Positions 28,647 through 36,893 of a stretch of DNA of 64,000 nucleotides are shown piece by piece. The DNA comes from Eutrophocola sp965662685 (lineage in GTDB: Bacteria > Pseudomonadota > Gammaproteobacteria > Pseudomonadales > Pseudohongiellaceae), in the NCBI GenBank assembly GCA_965662685.1, contig CBFIIQ010000003.1, positions 50,405-114,404 of the forward strand. Direction: 5' to 3'. Below the pieces are notes generated by a model, which ran no database searches, had not been told where the DNA came from, and saw only the letters and a list, made by a program, of their open reading frames with translations. Each line of letters starts with the position of its first letter. Position 1 is the first letter of the stretch. The position numbers and the translations under genes are program-made.

Positions 28647-30026
28647 ATGAAAATAACGATGCGTTATTTTCTGGCAATACTGTTGGCAAATTTCCTACTT
28701 TTTGGAAGAGTTGCTATCAGTGATGCACAGGAAATTAATTATTTAGATCGACCCGGTATTGCCCAGGTGCTGGAAAATGTCACCCCTGCAGTGGTGAATA
28801 TTTCAGTTACCGGCCGGGCAGCGGTGCCACAAAACCCTTTGCTTAATGATCCGTATTTCCGCCGTTTCTTTGAAATGCCGGATCAGCCTCAAACGCGGCC
28901 GGTACAAAGTGCAGGATCAGGCGTCATTATCGATGGTGCAGATGGATATATTCTAACCAATCATCATGTTGTTAAAGATGCCGAGGAAGTTACGATAATC
29001 CTGCAGGACCGCCGCGAAATTCCCGCCAAAGTCATCGGTAGTGATGCCGCTACCGATATCGCCTTGTTACAGATTGAAGCAGCAGGAATCAGGGCCGTCC
29101 CCATCTCTGATTCTGATACCTTGCGGGTAGGTGATTACGTAGCCGCCATTGGCAATCCATTTGGTATTGGCCAGACCGTCACCACTGGTATCGTCAGTGC
29201 CTTGAGTCGACAAACCGGCATCAATGGTGATGGCTATGAAGACTTTATTCAGACTGATGCCTCAATCAATCCGGGCAATTCCGGTGGCGCTCTGGTGGAC
29301 CTTAACGGCAACCTGGTGGGCATCAATTCTGCCATTATTTCGCCTGCCGGCGGTAATGTTGGTATCGGTTTTGCTGTGCCTATCAACATGGCCATGTCTA
29401 TCGTAGACCAGCTACTTGAATATGGTGAGATACGCCGCGGTATGCTGGGCATACGAATTACTGACCTGACTCCGGATGTGGTGGAAGCGCTTGCTCTAAA
29501 GGTGAGCAATGGTGCGGTGGTGTCCAGTGTCGAGCCGGATTCTCCCGCCCAGGCTGCCGGGATTGAAGCCGGGGATGTCATTGTTGCTGTCGATGAGCAT
29601 ATTATTGAAAGTGCATCGGATTTAAGAAATACCATTGGTCTGACCAGGGCAGGGGAAGAAGTGGCCATTGGACTTGTGCGCGAAAACCGGCGATTGGATT
29701 TTGATGTCAGGATTGGCAATGCCGGGACTATAGCTGAAGCGGGCATCAAGACGGATGAGCGATCTGTACTGGAAGGAACGCAGCTGAGCAATATTCCCGA
29801 AAACCATGAAGCCTTTGGTAACGTGCAAGGCGTACTGGTCAATACCGTTGAGCAGGGCAGTCGAGCCTCTCGCAGTGGTTTGCAAGCCGGCGATATTATT
29901 ACGGCAGTCAACAGACAACCGGTAACCTCAAGATCGCAAATGCTGACAATACTGGAAGAGTTAAACGGTACTGTCGCGCTAAACGTCAGAAGGGGAGAGC
30001 AACTGCTGTTCCTGATCGTACGCTAG
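28647..30026 (+). CDS. DegP/DegQ family periplasmic serine protease
   Basis: 459 residues with a signal peptide (cleavage near ISDAQEI). Catalytic triad: His107 in TNHHVVK, Asp137 in ATDIALL, Ser212 in NPGNSGGAL. Two PDZ domains follow (near 260-350 and 370-455). It degrades or refolds damaged envelope proteins. The length is close to DegQ. The upstream 195 bp (28452-28646) shows no gene; a sigmaE-like promoter could be there, but I did not find a convincing match. Confidence 0.93.
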   Translation: MKITMRYFLAILLANFLLFGRVAISDAQEINYLDRPGIAQVLENVTPAVVNISVTGRAAVPQNPLLNDPYFRRFFEMPDQPQTRPVQSAGSGVIIDGADGYILTNHHVVKDAEEVTIILQDRREIPAKVIGSDAATDIALLQIEAAGIRAVPISDSDTLRVGDYVAAIGNPFGIGQTVTTGIVSALSRQTGINGDGYEDFIQTDASINPGNSGGALVDLNGNLVGINSAIISPAGGNVGIGFAVPINMAMSIVDQLLEYGEIRRGMLGIRITDLTPDVVEALALKVSNGAVVSSVEPDSPAQAAGIEAGDVIVAVDEHIIESASDLRNTIGLTRAGEEVAIGLVRENRRLDFDVRIGNAGTIAEAGIKTDERSVLEGTQLSNIPENHEAFGNVQGVLVNTVEQGSRASRSGLQAGDIITAVNRQPVTSRSQMLTILEELNGTVALNVRRGEQLLFLIVR

Positions 30027-30109
30027 GTAGCGGTATTAATAATGGAAGAAATGGTGTGATAAACAGAGCACCAGAAATTTTAACCTGAAAACTTAAGGAG
30101 GTTAGTCGA

Positions 30110-30706
30110 ATGAAATTCTTTGCTAATTCACTGTCAGCCACTAAAGGTTTGACAGTCCTGTTAATGTTTCTTGTTTTCTCAGGTGGGGCTCAGGCAGCCG
30201 CCATCCTGACGCTTGCCGGAACGGCAGAGGGCGTTAAATATGAAGACGATGCCAAATTGCGGGTGTCAGTCATAGACTGGTCTGCTCCGGAACAATTAGT
30301 TGCCGTGGAAAATGCCTACCGGCAATATGAGGAGGATGAGGATCTGGAAGCATTTCTTGGCGTTGTTGATAGCCAGGACACACGAGGCTATCTGTTTACC
30401 TCTGCTGCAACCGGCTATCGGATAAAGTATGCCTGGAAACAGGACATGGAAAATAATCAGGTAATGCACTTTCTGGTCACGCCTGGACTGAAAACCCGAA
30501 ATCCCTATTTATGGGAAACACCCAACGACAGTTCTCCTGCTTTTAGCCTTGTCCAGGTGGAGTTGAATGATGAAGTCGGCGTTGCCAAGTCCTCGCTGGA
30601 TGGAGAAATAGTGTTCAACGAGCAGGGAAAACTGCAACTGGAGTCTTTTGAAGCCTTGCCGCAGTTTGCCACGCTGGAGGACAGCACTCCTTATTATCTG
30701 AAATAG
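30110..30706 (+). CDS. Secreted protein of unknown function
   Basis: 198 residues. A signal peptide ends near GGAQAAAIL. The mature protein is acidic, with aromatic residues spread through, and has no Cys and no recognised motif. A strong GGAGG at 30098-30102 precedes the ATG. The terminator at 30774 ends the transcript. Confidence 0.65.
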   Translation: MKFFANSLSATKGLTVLLMFLVFSGGAQAAAILTLAGTAEGVKYEDDAKLRVSVIDWSAPEQLVAVENAYRQYEEDEDLEAFLGVVDSQDTRGYLFTSAATGYRIKYAWKQDMENNQVMHFLVTPGLKTRNPYLWETPNDSSPAFSLVQVELNDEVGVAKSSLDGEIVFNEQGKLQLESFEALPQFATLEDSTPYYLK

Positions 30707-30773
30707 TTTCAATGTATTGCAGTTATCAAGGCAAGAATATGAAGTAATACGGAAACAGGATGTTTCCCGGAAG

Positions 30774-30811
30774 AATGCTGGCATGCTTTAATGTTGCCAG
30801 CATTTTTTTTT
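30774..30811 (+). terminator. Rho-independent terminator
   Basis: AATGCTGGCA (30774-30783) pairs over ten bases with TGCCAGCATT (30795-30804), followed by a run of T. It rules out the ATG at 30760 as the start of the next gene. Confidence 0.9.
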
Positions 30812-30825
30812 GGTTGCTTATAGTC

Positions 30826-31758
30826 ATGACAATCCTCGAAGCACTTTTTCCCATCGTTGCCATTGCCTCTCTGGCATGGCTGGCTGCACGTCATCAGTTT
30901 GTCAGTGACACCGAAGTCCGTGCGCTGGAAAAAATTACTTTCAATTTCTTTATTCCCGTTATGTTGTTTTTTGGCACAGCTACTGCAGACATACCCGAGG
31001 TTCTTGACTGGAATCTGTTGTGGGCCTACTACCTGCCAATATTGCTGGTGTACCTGGCGGGAATGCTCATTGCCTGGTTTTATTATGGGTCCGGGCAAGC
31101 CAGGCTTGGGGTATTCGGCATGGGCTGCGCCTATCCCAATGTCACAATTCTGGGGATTCCCATTTGTCTTGAGTTAGTGGGTGAAGAGGCGTTCGTACCC
31201 ATGTTCATGATTATTACCATCCACAATCTGTTGATCTTTTCTTTTGGTACCGTAATTGCTGAATTAAAACGGGAAGAAGGCAAGGCAATTGGGACGCATG
31301 TTTGGACAGTATTCAAGGGCGTGGTAAAAAATCCGATCAGTGGCTCTCTGGTTCTCGGTGCGCTGGTTAATCTGGTTGGCTTTCCTTTTTATCAGCCATT
31401 ACTTGAGTCTCTGGAGTTGATCAGTCGTGCCGCTATTCCTGCCGCCTTAATGGCGTTGGGAGCGGGAATGAACCGTTATCGAATCAGGGGAGAAATCCCC
31501 ATGGCTCTGGTCATTAGCGCAATGAAATTGCTGGTGCTGCCAGGCCTGGTCTGGTTTTTTACTGTTGTTGTTTTTGAAATCGATTTGCTGTGGGCGCAAA
31601 CGGCAGTGCTACTTTCCTGTATGCCAGTCGGGATTTCTGTGTATGTGTTTTCAATCCGTTATCAATGCTGTGAAAATCTTGCTGCTACGGCTATTGTTTT
31701 GACCTGCCTGCTTTCTGTTTTCAGTATCAGTTTTTATACCTTTCTGCTTGGTCTTTGA
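30826..31758 (+). CDS. AEC family transporter
   Basis: 310 residues from ATG 30826 (MTILEALFPIVAIASLAWL). The longer frame from 30760 overlaps the terminator hairpin and is not used. About ten membrane helices in two five-helix halves separated by a polar stretch near residues 150-175, as in the auxin efflux carrier family. Conserved FGMGCAYPNVTILGIPI resembles the family's crossover region. Malate or other organic anions are typical substrates; the substrate here is unknown. Confidence 0.88.
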   Translation: MTILEALFPIVAIASLAWLAARHQFVSDTEVRALEKITFNFFIPVMLFFGTATADIPEVLDWNLLWAYYLPILLVYLAGMLIAWFYYGSGQARLGVFGMGCAYPNVTILGIPICLELVGEEAFVPMFMIITIHNLLIFSFGTVIAELKREEGKAIGTHVWTVFKGVVKNPISGSLVLGALVNLVGFPFYQPLLESLELISRAAIPAALMALGAGMNRYRIRGEIPMALVISAMKLLVLPGLVWFFTVVVFEIDLLWAQTAVLLSCMPVGISVYVFSIRYQCCENLAATAIVLTCLLSVFSISFYTFLLGL

Positions 31759-31785
31759 TTAACACAACTCTGTAGTCAGAAACTA

Positions 31786-32748
31786 TTATGTTTGCGGGTA
31801 AAGTGGAATGCTTATGGTGAAGGTGGTTCCTTTGCCGGGCTCGCTATCCACGGAAATAGTGCCACGGTGCTTTTTAATGATACCCTGAACAATGGATAGT
31901 CCAAGACCGGTCCCACTGCCAACCTCCTTGGTGGTAAAAAAAGGATCAAATATTTTATTTAATGTGTCACTGTCAATACCTGCCCCGGTATCAGTAATGG
32001 CAATCAATGCGCATTCATTGTCCTGCTCAGTACTTATGCTGATTTCCCCTGAATCTTCTATGGCCTGGGAAGCGTTGACGATTATATTGAGAAAGACCTG
32101 ACCAAGTTGAGTGCCGCTGCCATATACTGGCTGCAATTTGCCGTAGTGCTTGATGACTTTGCATTTGTATTTAAGATCATTCCAGACCAGCTTGAGAATG
32201 TTATCAATGATCTGATTTACATCCTGGAAACCCATCGGATCGTCATCAGTGCGGGCATAGTTGCGTAATTGTGAAACTATTCTGGCCACTCGTTTTGTGC
32301 CATCAAGACATTCCTGTATTACCTCAGAACCATCAGTGCTGATAAAAGACACGTCGATTTTATTAGTGAGTATTTCAGTCTTTTCGATTATTTTATTTAG
32401 TTCGACGTCAATAGTGGGTATTTTTTCAAGCTGTTTTTTTATTTTTTCATAGGACTGCAGGACGGCTATGATATCTGAATAATAACCTGCCAATGTTTGT
32501 AGATTACTATTCACATAACCAATGGGATTGTTAATTTCATGAGCCACACCTGCCGCCAGCATTCCCAATGCAGCCAGTTTTTCCTGCTGAACCAGATTTT
32601 CCTGCTGGCTTTGTAATTTTTCGTAGGCAGTGCGTAAGGAATTATTGGCTTCAAACAGTTCCCTCGAACGATCTTCAATCAGGGCTTCTGCCTTTTCTCT
32701 GGCCAGTTTCTGTCTTTCATAAGCTTTCTTGTAATCTGTTTCAGGCAT
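31786..32748 (-). CDS. Soluble sensor histidine kinase paired with H-NOX
   Basis: 320 residues, no membrane segment. Residues 5-55 form a coiled coil, then HisKA with His70 in AAGVAHEINNPIG, and a HATPase domain with NIIVNASQAI (N box), DTGAGID (G1) and GSGTGLGLSIVQGI (G2). It begins six bases after the H-NOX stop, so the two are co-transcribed. In Shewanella and Vibrio, the kinase next to H-NOX (HnoK type) is inhibited when H-NOX binds NO; the same role is inferred here. Confidence 0.9.
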   Translation of the reverse strand: MPETDYKKAYERQKLAREKAEALIEDRSRELFEANNSLRTAYEKLQSQQENLVQQEKLAALGMLAAGVAHEINNPIGYVNSNLQTLAGYYSDIIAVLQSYEKIKKQLEKIPTIDVELNKIIEKTEILTNKIDVSFISTDGSEVIQECLDGTKRVARIVSQLRNYARTDDDPMGFQDVNQIIDNILKLVWNDLKYKCKVIKHYGKLQPVYGSGTQLGQVFLNIIVNASQAIEDSGEISISTEQDNECALIAITDTGAGIDSDTLNKIFDPFFTTKEVGSGTGLGLSIVQGIIKKHRGTISVDSEPGKGTTFTISIPLYPQT

Positions 32749-32754
32749 GAGAGC

Positions 32755-33297
32755 TTAAGACAGGCTAATGGTGAAGTGACATTCTGGGAAACCTTCATGC
32801 ATACATTTGTCATGGTTAAAAGCTATTTCATTTTGATAATAATTCGCAGCACCTTTCACCAGGCCAGTAGCCAGATAACATAATTTTCTTGGTGAATCAT
32901 AAATCATTGTCATTTCAGTCGCGCTTTTTCTTTGAGTTTGTATATTAGGCAGATTTGGATTTACATACAGCTTTTCTACTTCCTTGTGAATAACGCCATC
33001 TATGCTTTCCAGAAAACTGAACAAGTCAGGGCAAGTTTCAACGAAGACACTATATTTTGTTGCCAGAGTGTTAAAAAGATAATAACCGAAATGTTCTACC
33101 AGTTCGGTTGCGGGCTTATCGAGTATGCCAGACAGCGCAGTGACCATGCTGAAGAGTTCGTTGTCTTTGTAGTCTTCTACAGAGGTATATATACCCGCGG
33201 AATCCGGATTGACCTGAGTAAGAATTTCTTCCCAGGTATCGATCCCAAATTCTTTTTCGATCATATCGTTAAAGGTGGTAAAAACTATCCCTTTCAT
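32755..33297 (-). CDS. H-NOX heme nitric oxide/oxygen-binding sensor
   Basis: 180 residues from ATG 33297, matching the family start MKGIVFTTFNDMIEKEFG. The proximal heme ligand is His104 in GVIHKEVEKLY, and the heme-propionate motif Y-x-S-x-R is Y133, S135, R137 (YDSPR). HFGYYLF near 69 is also typical. It senses NO in the cytoplasm and signals to the adjacent kinase. Divergent from the sigma54 response regulator across about 100 bp. Confidence 0.93.
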   Translation of the reverse strand: MKGIVFTTFNDMIEKEFGIDTWEEILTQVNPDSAGIYTSVEDYKDNELFSMVTALSGILDKPATELVEHFGYYLFNTLATKYSVFVETCPDLFSFLESIDGVIHKEVEKLYVNPNLPNIQTQRKSATEMTMIYDSPRKLCYLATGLVKGAANYYQNEIAFNHDKCMHEGFPECHFTISLS

Positions 33298-33396
33298 ATT
33301 TTTTGCCAACGGACATACAAGAGCCAGATTATAGCCGTGCCTCTGGATTCATGCTATAAAATGAACTGTTCAAAATAAATTCTATGGCCTTTATTA

Positions 33397-34871
33397 ATGC
33401 ATTCAATCCTGATAGTTGATGATGAGGAACTTGTCCTCAAGTCTCTTTCCAGCTGTTCCGTTCCTCCGATTACAGGGTTACCTGCTTTGTCGATCCACTG
33501 GAAGCGCTCCAGCATTGTATTACCCATCAATATGATCTGGTGATTACAGACCAGCGCATGCCTTCCATGTTTGGTGTTAATTTCCTGGAAAACCTGATGC
33601 AAGTGCAACCGGATATCAGGCGTATTCTAATAAGCGGATACAGTGATTTTCAGGATGTAGTAGATGCATTCAATACAGGCGTTATACACAAGTTTATAGT
33701 CAAACCATGGGATAACGCTGTTCTGATTAATCTGGTGGAGGAACAACTTGGTTATCAAAATGCAAAACGCAGGCATTCAGATGATCAGGAAAATGCAGCT
33801 GTATTGGCTAAACAGAAAATTACCGATAATGATAACCCTGAAGTCATTTCTCCAGGTGCTGAGTTAATTGAATTTCATGGCATTGTCACTGCTGACAAGG
33901 AATTGCAAAGGCAGCTGACGTTTATTACCAAGGTGGCCAGTTCAGATGCGCCTTTTTATATTAATGGGGAAACCGGAACCGGTAAGGAACTGGTAGCAAA
34001 GGCGATTCATGAAGAAAGCCGGAGAGCTGCTGGTCCTTTTATCGCAGTCAATTGTGCAAACCTGACCAAGGACTTGCTCGAATCACAATTATTTGGCCAT
34101 AAGAAGGGCGCCTTCACAGGCGCCAATACTGATCAGGTTGGTTTGTTGGCGAGTGCGGATGGTGGGACTTTATTCCTTGATGAAGTCGTTGAAATACCGA
34201 TTGAGTTACAGGCAAAGCTATTACGAGTCCTGCAGGAGAAAGAGTACACGCCAATTGGTGAAACCAGGCCTGTTCCGTTTGACTGTCAAATTATTTCAGC
34301 GTCCGCAGTCTCTCTTGCCGATGCGGTTGCAGCCAATGCCTTTCGTGAAGATTTGCGTTTTCGTCTAGAGGTGATGGTTATTATGTTACCGCCACTACGT
34401 ATGCGTGGCAGTGATATAAGCTTTTTGTTTAATTACTTTTTAGGCAAAGAGATCGAACGACAGAATGTAGACATCGATGAGATTGATGAAGAGGTTTATA
34501 ACTATATCACCAGTTATTCCTGGCCCGGTAATGTGCGGGAAATGGTTAATGTGTGTACTTATATCGTTGCCATGGCAAATGCATTTAGTGGCAGTATAAC
34601 GGTAGACTGTCTTCCCAGAAATGCATTTAGCGCCCATCTCTCTACGTCAGAAACATCCATGTCACGGACAGATACATCTAATTCACCTTCTCCTGATGAT
34701 GTAATTGTTGAAGCATCCGCTCCATTCATTTCTGTTCCAAAAAAGATAAATAAAAGTATTTTGCAGGATGCTCTGGAAAAGGCTGATGGAAATAGAAGTA
34801 GCGCTGCAAAATTACTTGGCGTTAGTCGCATGACCCTGTACAGAAAGCTTAAAGAGTTCGATCTCGATTAA
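33397..34871 (+). pseudogene. Sigma54-dependent response regulator, frameshifted in the receiver domain
   Basis: From ATG 33397 one frame encodes MHSILIVDDEELVLKSLS, the start of a receiver with its acidic pair. Near 33448-33451 the coding shifts by one base into the frame QLFRSSDYRVTCFVDPLEAL...YDLVITDQRMPSMFG, which holds the phosphoacceptor Asp. One extra C in CTTTCCAG would restore a continuous gene. The rest is intact: AAA+ domain with GETGTGKE, the sigma54-contact GAFTGA and GGTLFLDEV, and a Fis-type helix-turn-helix (NRSSAAKLLGVSRMTLYRKL). Unless repaired or a sequence error, an internal start (GTG 33540) would give a protein lacking the receiver's first half. Confidence 0.85.
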
Positions 34872-34907
34872 TCCAGTCTTTTTTTCCGTTCTCTGATACC
34901 CCCGGTA

Positions 34908-34984
34908 TGACATTGTCACATTTCATTTTCCTGTTACAACCTTGTTACACATTAAGTGACAAGACAGTGACAGTATTGTTACAC
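34908..34984. promoter_or_regulatory. Putative activator-binding sites upstream of the sigma54 promoter
   Basis: An 11-bp palindrome TGACATTGTCA (34908-34918) is followed by CTGTTACAA (34931-34939), TTGTTACAC (34942-34950), GTGACAA (34956-34962), GTGACAG (34967-34973) and a second exact TTGTTACAC (34976-34984). The cluster lies roughly 50-130 bp before the -24/-12 element, where enhancer-binding regulators usually bind. Confidence 0.6.
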
Positions 34985-35036
34985 CCATCCTCCCCAAAAA
35001 TACCCTAAGTTACTGAAAAATATCAATTAAAAAAGT

Positions 35037-35052
35037 TGGCACGCGTCCTGCA
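35037..35052 (+). promoter_or_regulatory. Sigma54 (-24/-12) promoter
   Basis: TGGCACGCGTCCTGCA matches the consensus TGGCACG-N4-TTGCA at all but one position, with GG and GC exactly 12 bases apart. The start of transcription would be near 35063, about 80 bases before the subunit ATG. A sigma54 response regulator gene lies immediately upstream. Confidence 0.85.
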
Positions 35053-35144
35053 ATACTTAATGCATGCGGAACAATAATGTTTCGTAATACAAAGTAACTA
35101 TAAAACCTAAACTTTTAAATAAACTTAAATAAGGAAACTTGAAA

Positions 35145-35594
35145 ATGAAAACATTAAATAAAATCGCTGCTGTTGTTGCTCTTGGTTCAATCGTATCTGC
35201 TCCTGCATTTGCACAGGATCTTGCTATCGACAGCGCTAAAGTAAACATGACTATTGGCCTGTACGCAGCTGTTGCTGATTTTTCAGACCTGATTCTGACT
35301 ACTACTGACACTGATGGTGCTGCTGGTGCAGTTTACTCAGATTCAATGAACTTCAACCTTGAGTCAAATGGTCAGGTTCGTGTTGTTCTTGAAGGTACCA
35401 GCCTGGTTAATGGTGATGACGTTGTAACACCTGAGTATAGCCTGGATGATTCCGGTCTGACTTTTGATACTGCCGCTGACTCTACTCACAATGCTAGCCA
35501 TAAAGTTGCAGCCAGTGTTGCATTGGGTGAGATTTCTGCTCAGCACGCTGGTGGATATGAAGGTGATATCTTCCTGACAGTTTCTGCTATCTAA
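35145..35594 (+). CDS. Small secreted subunit protein (pilin-like candidate)
   Basis: 149 residues from ATG 35145, with AAGGA at 35131-35135. A signal peptide ends APAFAQD, leaving about 127 residues of alternating hydrophobic beta-strand pattern, no Cys and no membrane segment. FNLESNGQVRVVLEGTSLVNGDD and LGEISAQHAGGYEGDIFLTV recur in the N-terminal domain of the LruC protein at 38267. First gene after the sigma54 promoter and followed by an attenuator-like hairpin, both as expected for a major fibre subunit. DUF4402-like folds are an alternative description. Assignment as a subunit is inference. Confidence 0.7.
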   Translation: MKTLNKIAAVVALGSIVSAPAFAQDLAIDSAKVNMTIGLYAAVADFSDLILTTTDTDGAAGAVYSDSMNFNLESNGQVRVVLEGTSLVNGDDVVTPEYSLDDSGLTFDTAADSTHNASHKVAASVALGEISAQHAGGYEGDIFLTVSAI

Positions 35595-35616
35595 GTCCCT
35601 CGCTTGTTTCAGAATG

Positions 35617-35656
35617 GAAAGCGGGGAGTCGAACTCCTAACCGGCTCCCCGTTTTC
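35617..35656 (+). terminator. Attenuator-like hairpin between subunit and chaperone genes
   Basis: Twelve paired bases (35617-35628 with 35645-35656, one G-T pair) enclose a 16-base loop, and the descending arm contains TTTT. Placed 22 bases after the subunit stop, it could end most transcripts there and give more subunit than chaperone and secretin. Confidence 0.7.
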
Positions 35657-35680
35657 CAATATTAATAGAGGAACCAACTA

Positions 35681-36889
35681 ATGAAAAAATTTACCAGGCT
35701 GCTCATTAACGCCATTACACTTCTAGCTTTTCTGTTTTTTGTAAACGACTCTTTCGCTGGTGAATTTGCTGTCTCTCCAATGTTAATAGATATGCAAGGA
35801 TCTCCCAGGGAGTCCAAGGAATTCTCTTTTACCCTTTTCGGTAAAAGTAATACCAATGTCCGTATTTCCTTTTTTGATATGAATCAGCTGGAAACTGGTT
35901 ACATGGGATTCGTTGAATCCTCAGTTGATAACACCGAATTTATTGCCAATTGGATAGAACTGGATAATGACCGCTATCGTCTGCGTGAAGATGAATCTGT
36001 CCAGGTCAACGGAATCATTAATATTCCTGCCCGCGCTGCTGGTAGCCATCAGGTAGCGATCATGATTGAAGAAGAAGTCCCCGAAGAAGAAAGAGGCGGT
36101 ATTTCCGTCAAGGTCCGTTATGCGGTTGTATTAACACTGTCGATAGACGGCCGAACCAAAGGTCGAATCCAGACCAGTTTCGAAGAACTTACCCTGGTTG
36201 AACTGGAAGACGGTACCTACATGGAAGGCTATTTCCAAAATAATTCAGCTACAGATGAGTGGCTCTTTTCCGAAGTACAGCTACGTGGTGAAGATAAACG
36301 TTTACTTGAGCGCGTACAGCTGAAAACACAGTCTGCCTGGCAACGTGCCGATGCCGGCTCAAGAGTATTCCCTGGTGCACGAGTCCGCGTTTACGGAAAA
36401 GTTACCAAGCCAATTGTCGGTGGTGAATACAACATCATGGTACGTAATGAATTTGCAGGTAAGTCTCAACCTGTTTATCGAGACGTTTTTTCTCTTAAAT
36501 CACGCTTGCCTGGAGAGGAATTCGACCCTCTTGCTGCCGAACAAATTGCAAAGGTTCCTGCAGGCGAGGTGAGCATCAACCCTGATGCTGTTGAAGTAGC
36601 CATTCGCAACAATGGTACCTCTTTCTCCACCTTTTACATCGTCAATAACAAGGCTGAAGCGGTAGCAATCGATTTTCCTGCCAGCATGGATAACATTGAC
36701 GGCCTGGGCGTGAAAAGCTTTCAATTTTACCCCGCTAATGTACAACTGCAGCCAGGCATGCGTTCACGTGTAGTGCTGCGACAAAATCATCTATCCGACC
36801 AGAACTACGGCAATATTCGCTTCCAGGCCGAAATGAAAGCCGGAGCAGAAAATACAGTTTTAGAAATACCAACAATCGCCGGGCTGTAA
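35681..36889 (+). CDS. PapD-like periplasmic chaperone-type protein
   Basis: 402 residues, signal peptide ending DSFAGEF. The N-terminal part reads like a pilus chaperone Ig domain: EFAVSPMLIDMQGSPRES, then ANWIELDNDRYRLREDESVQV and a strand HQVAIMIEEEVP. Further beta domains follow, so it is nearly twice the size of a classic two-domain chaperone. AGAGGA at 35667-35672 precedes ATG 35681. Its place between the subunit and the secretin supports a role in carrying subunits through the periplasm, by inference. Confidence 0.65.
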   Translation: MKKFTRLLINAITLLAFLFFVNDSFAGEFAVSPMLIDMQGSPRESKEFSFTLFGKSNTNVRISFFDMNQLETGYMGFVESSVDNTEFIANWIELDNDRYRLREDESVQVNGIINIPARAAGSHQVAIMIEEEVPEEERGGISVKVRYAVVLTLSIDGRTKGRIQTSFEELTLVELEDGTYMEGYFQNNSATDEWLFSEVQLRGEDKRLLERVQLKTQSAWQRADAGSRVFPGARVRVYGKVTKPIVGGEYNIMVRNEFAGKSQPVYRDVFSLKSRLPGEEFDPLAAEQIAKVPAGEVSINPDAVEVAIRNNGTSFSTFYIVNNKAEAVAIDFPASMDNIDGLGVKSFQFYPANVQLQPGMRSRVVLRQNHLSDQNYGNIRFQAEMKAGAENTVLEIPTIAGL

Positions 36890-36893
36890 AAAA

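Noticed and set aside
30760..30825. Longer N-terminus for the AEC transporter
   Set aside because: The segment contains a strong terminator hairpin with T run, so it is untranslated sequence.
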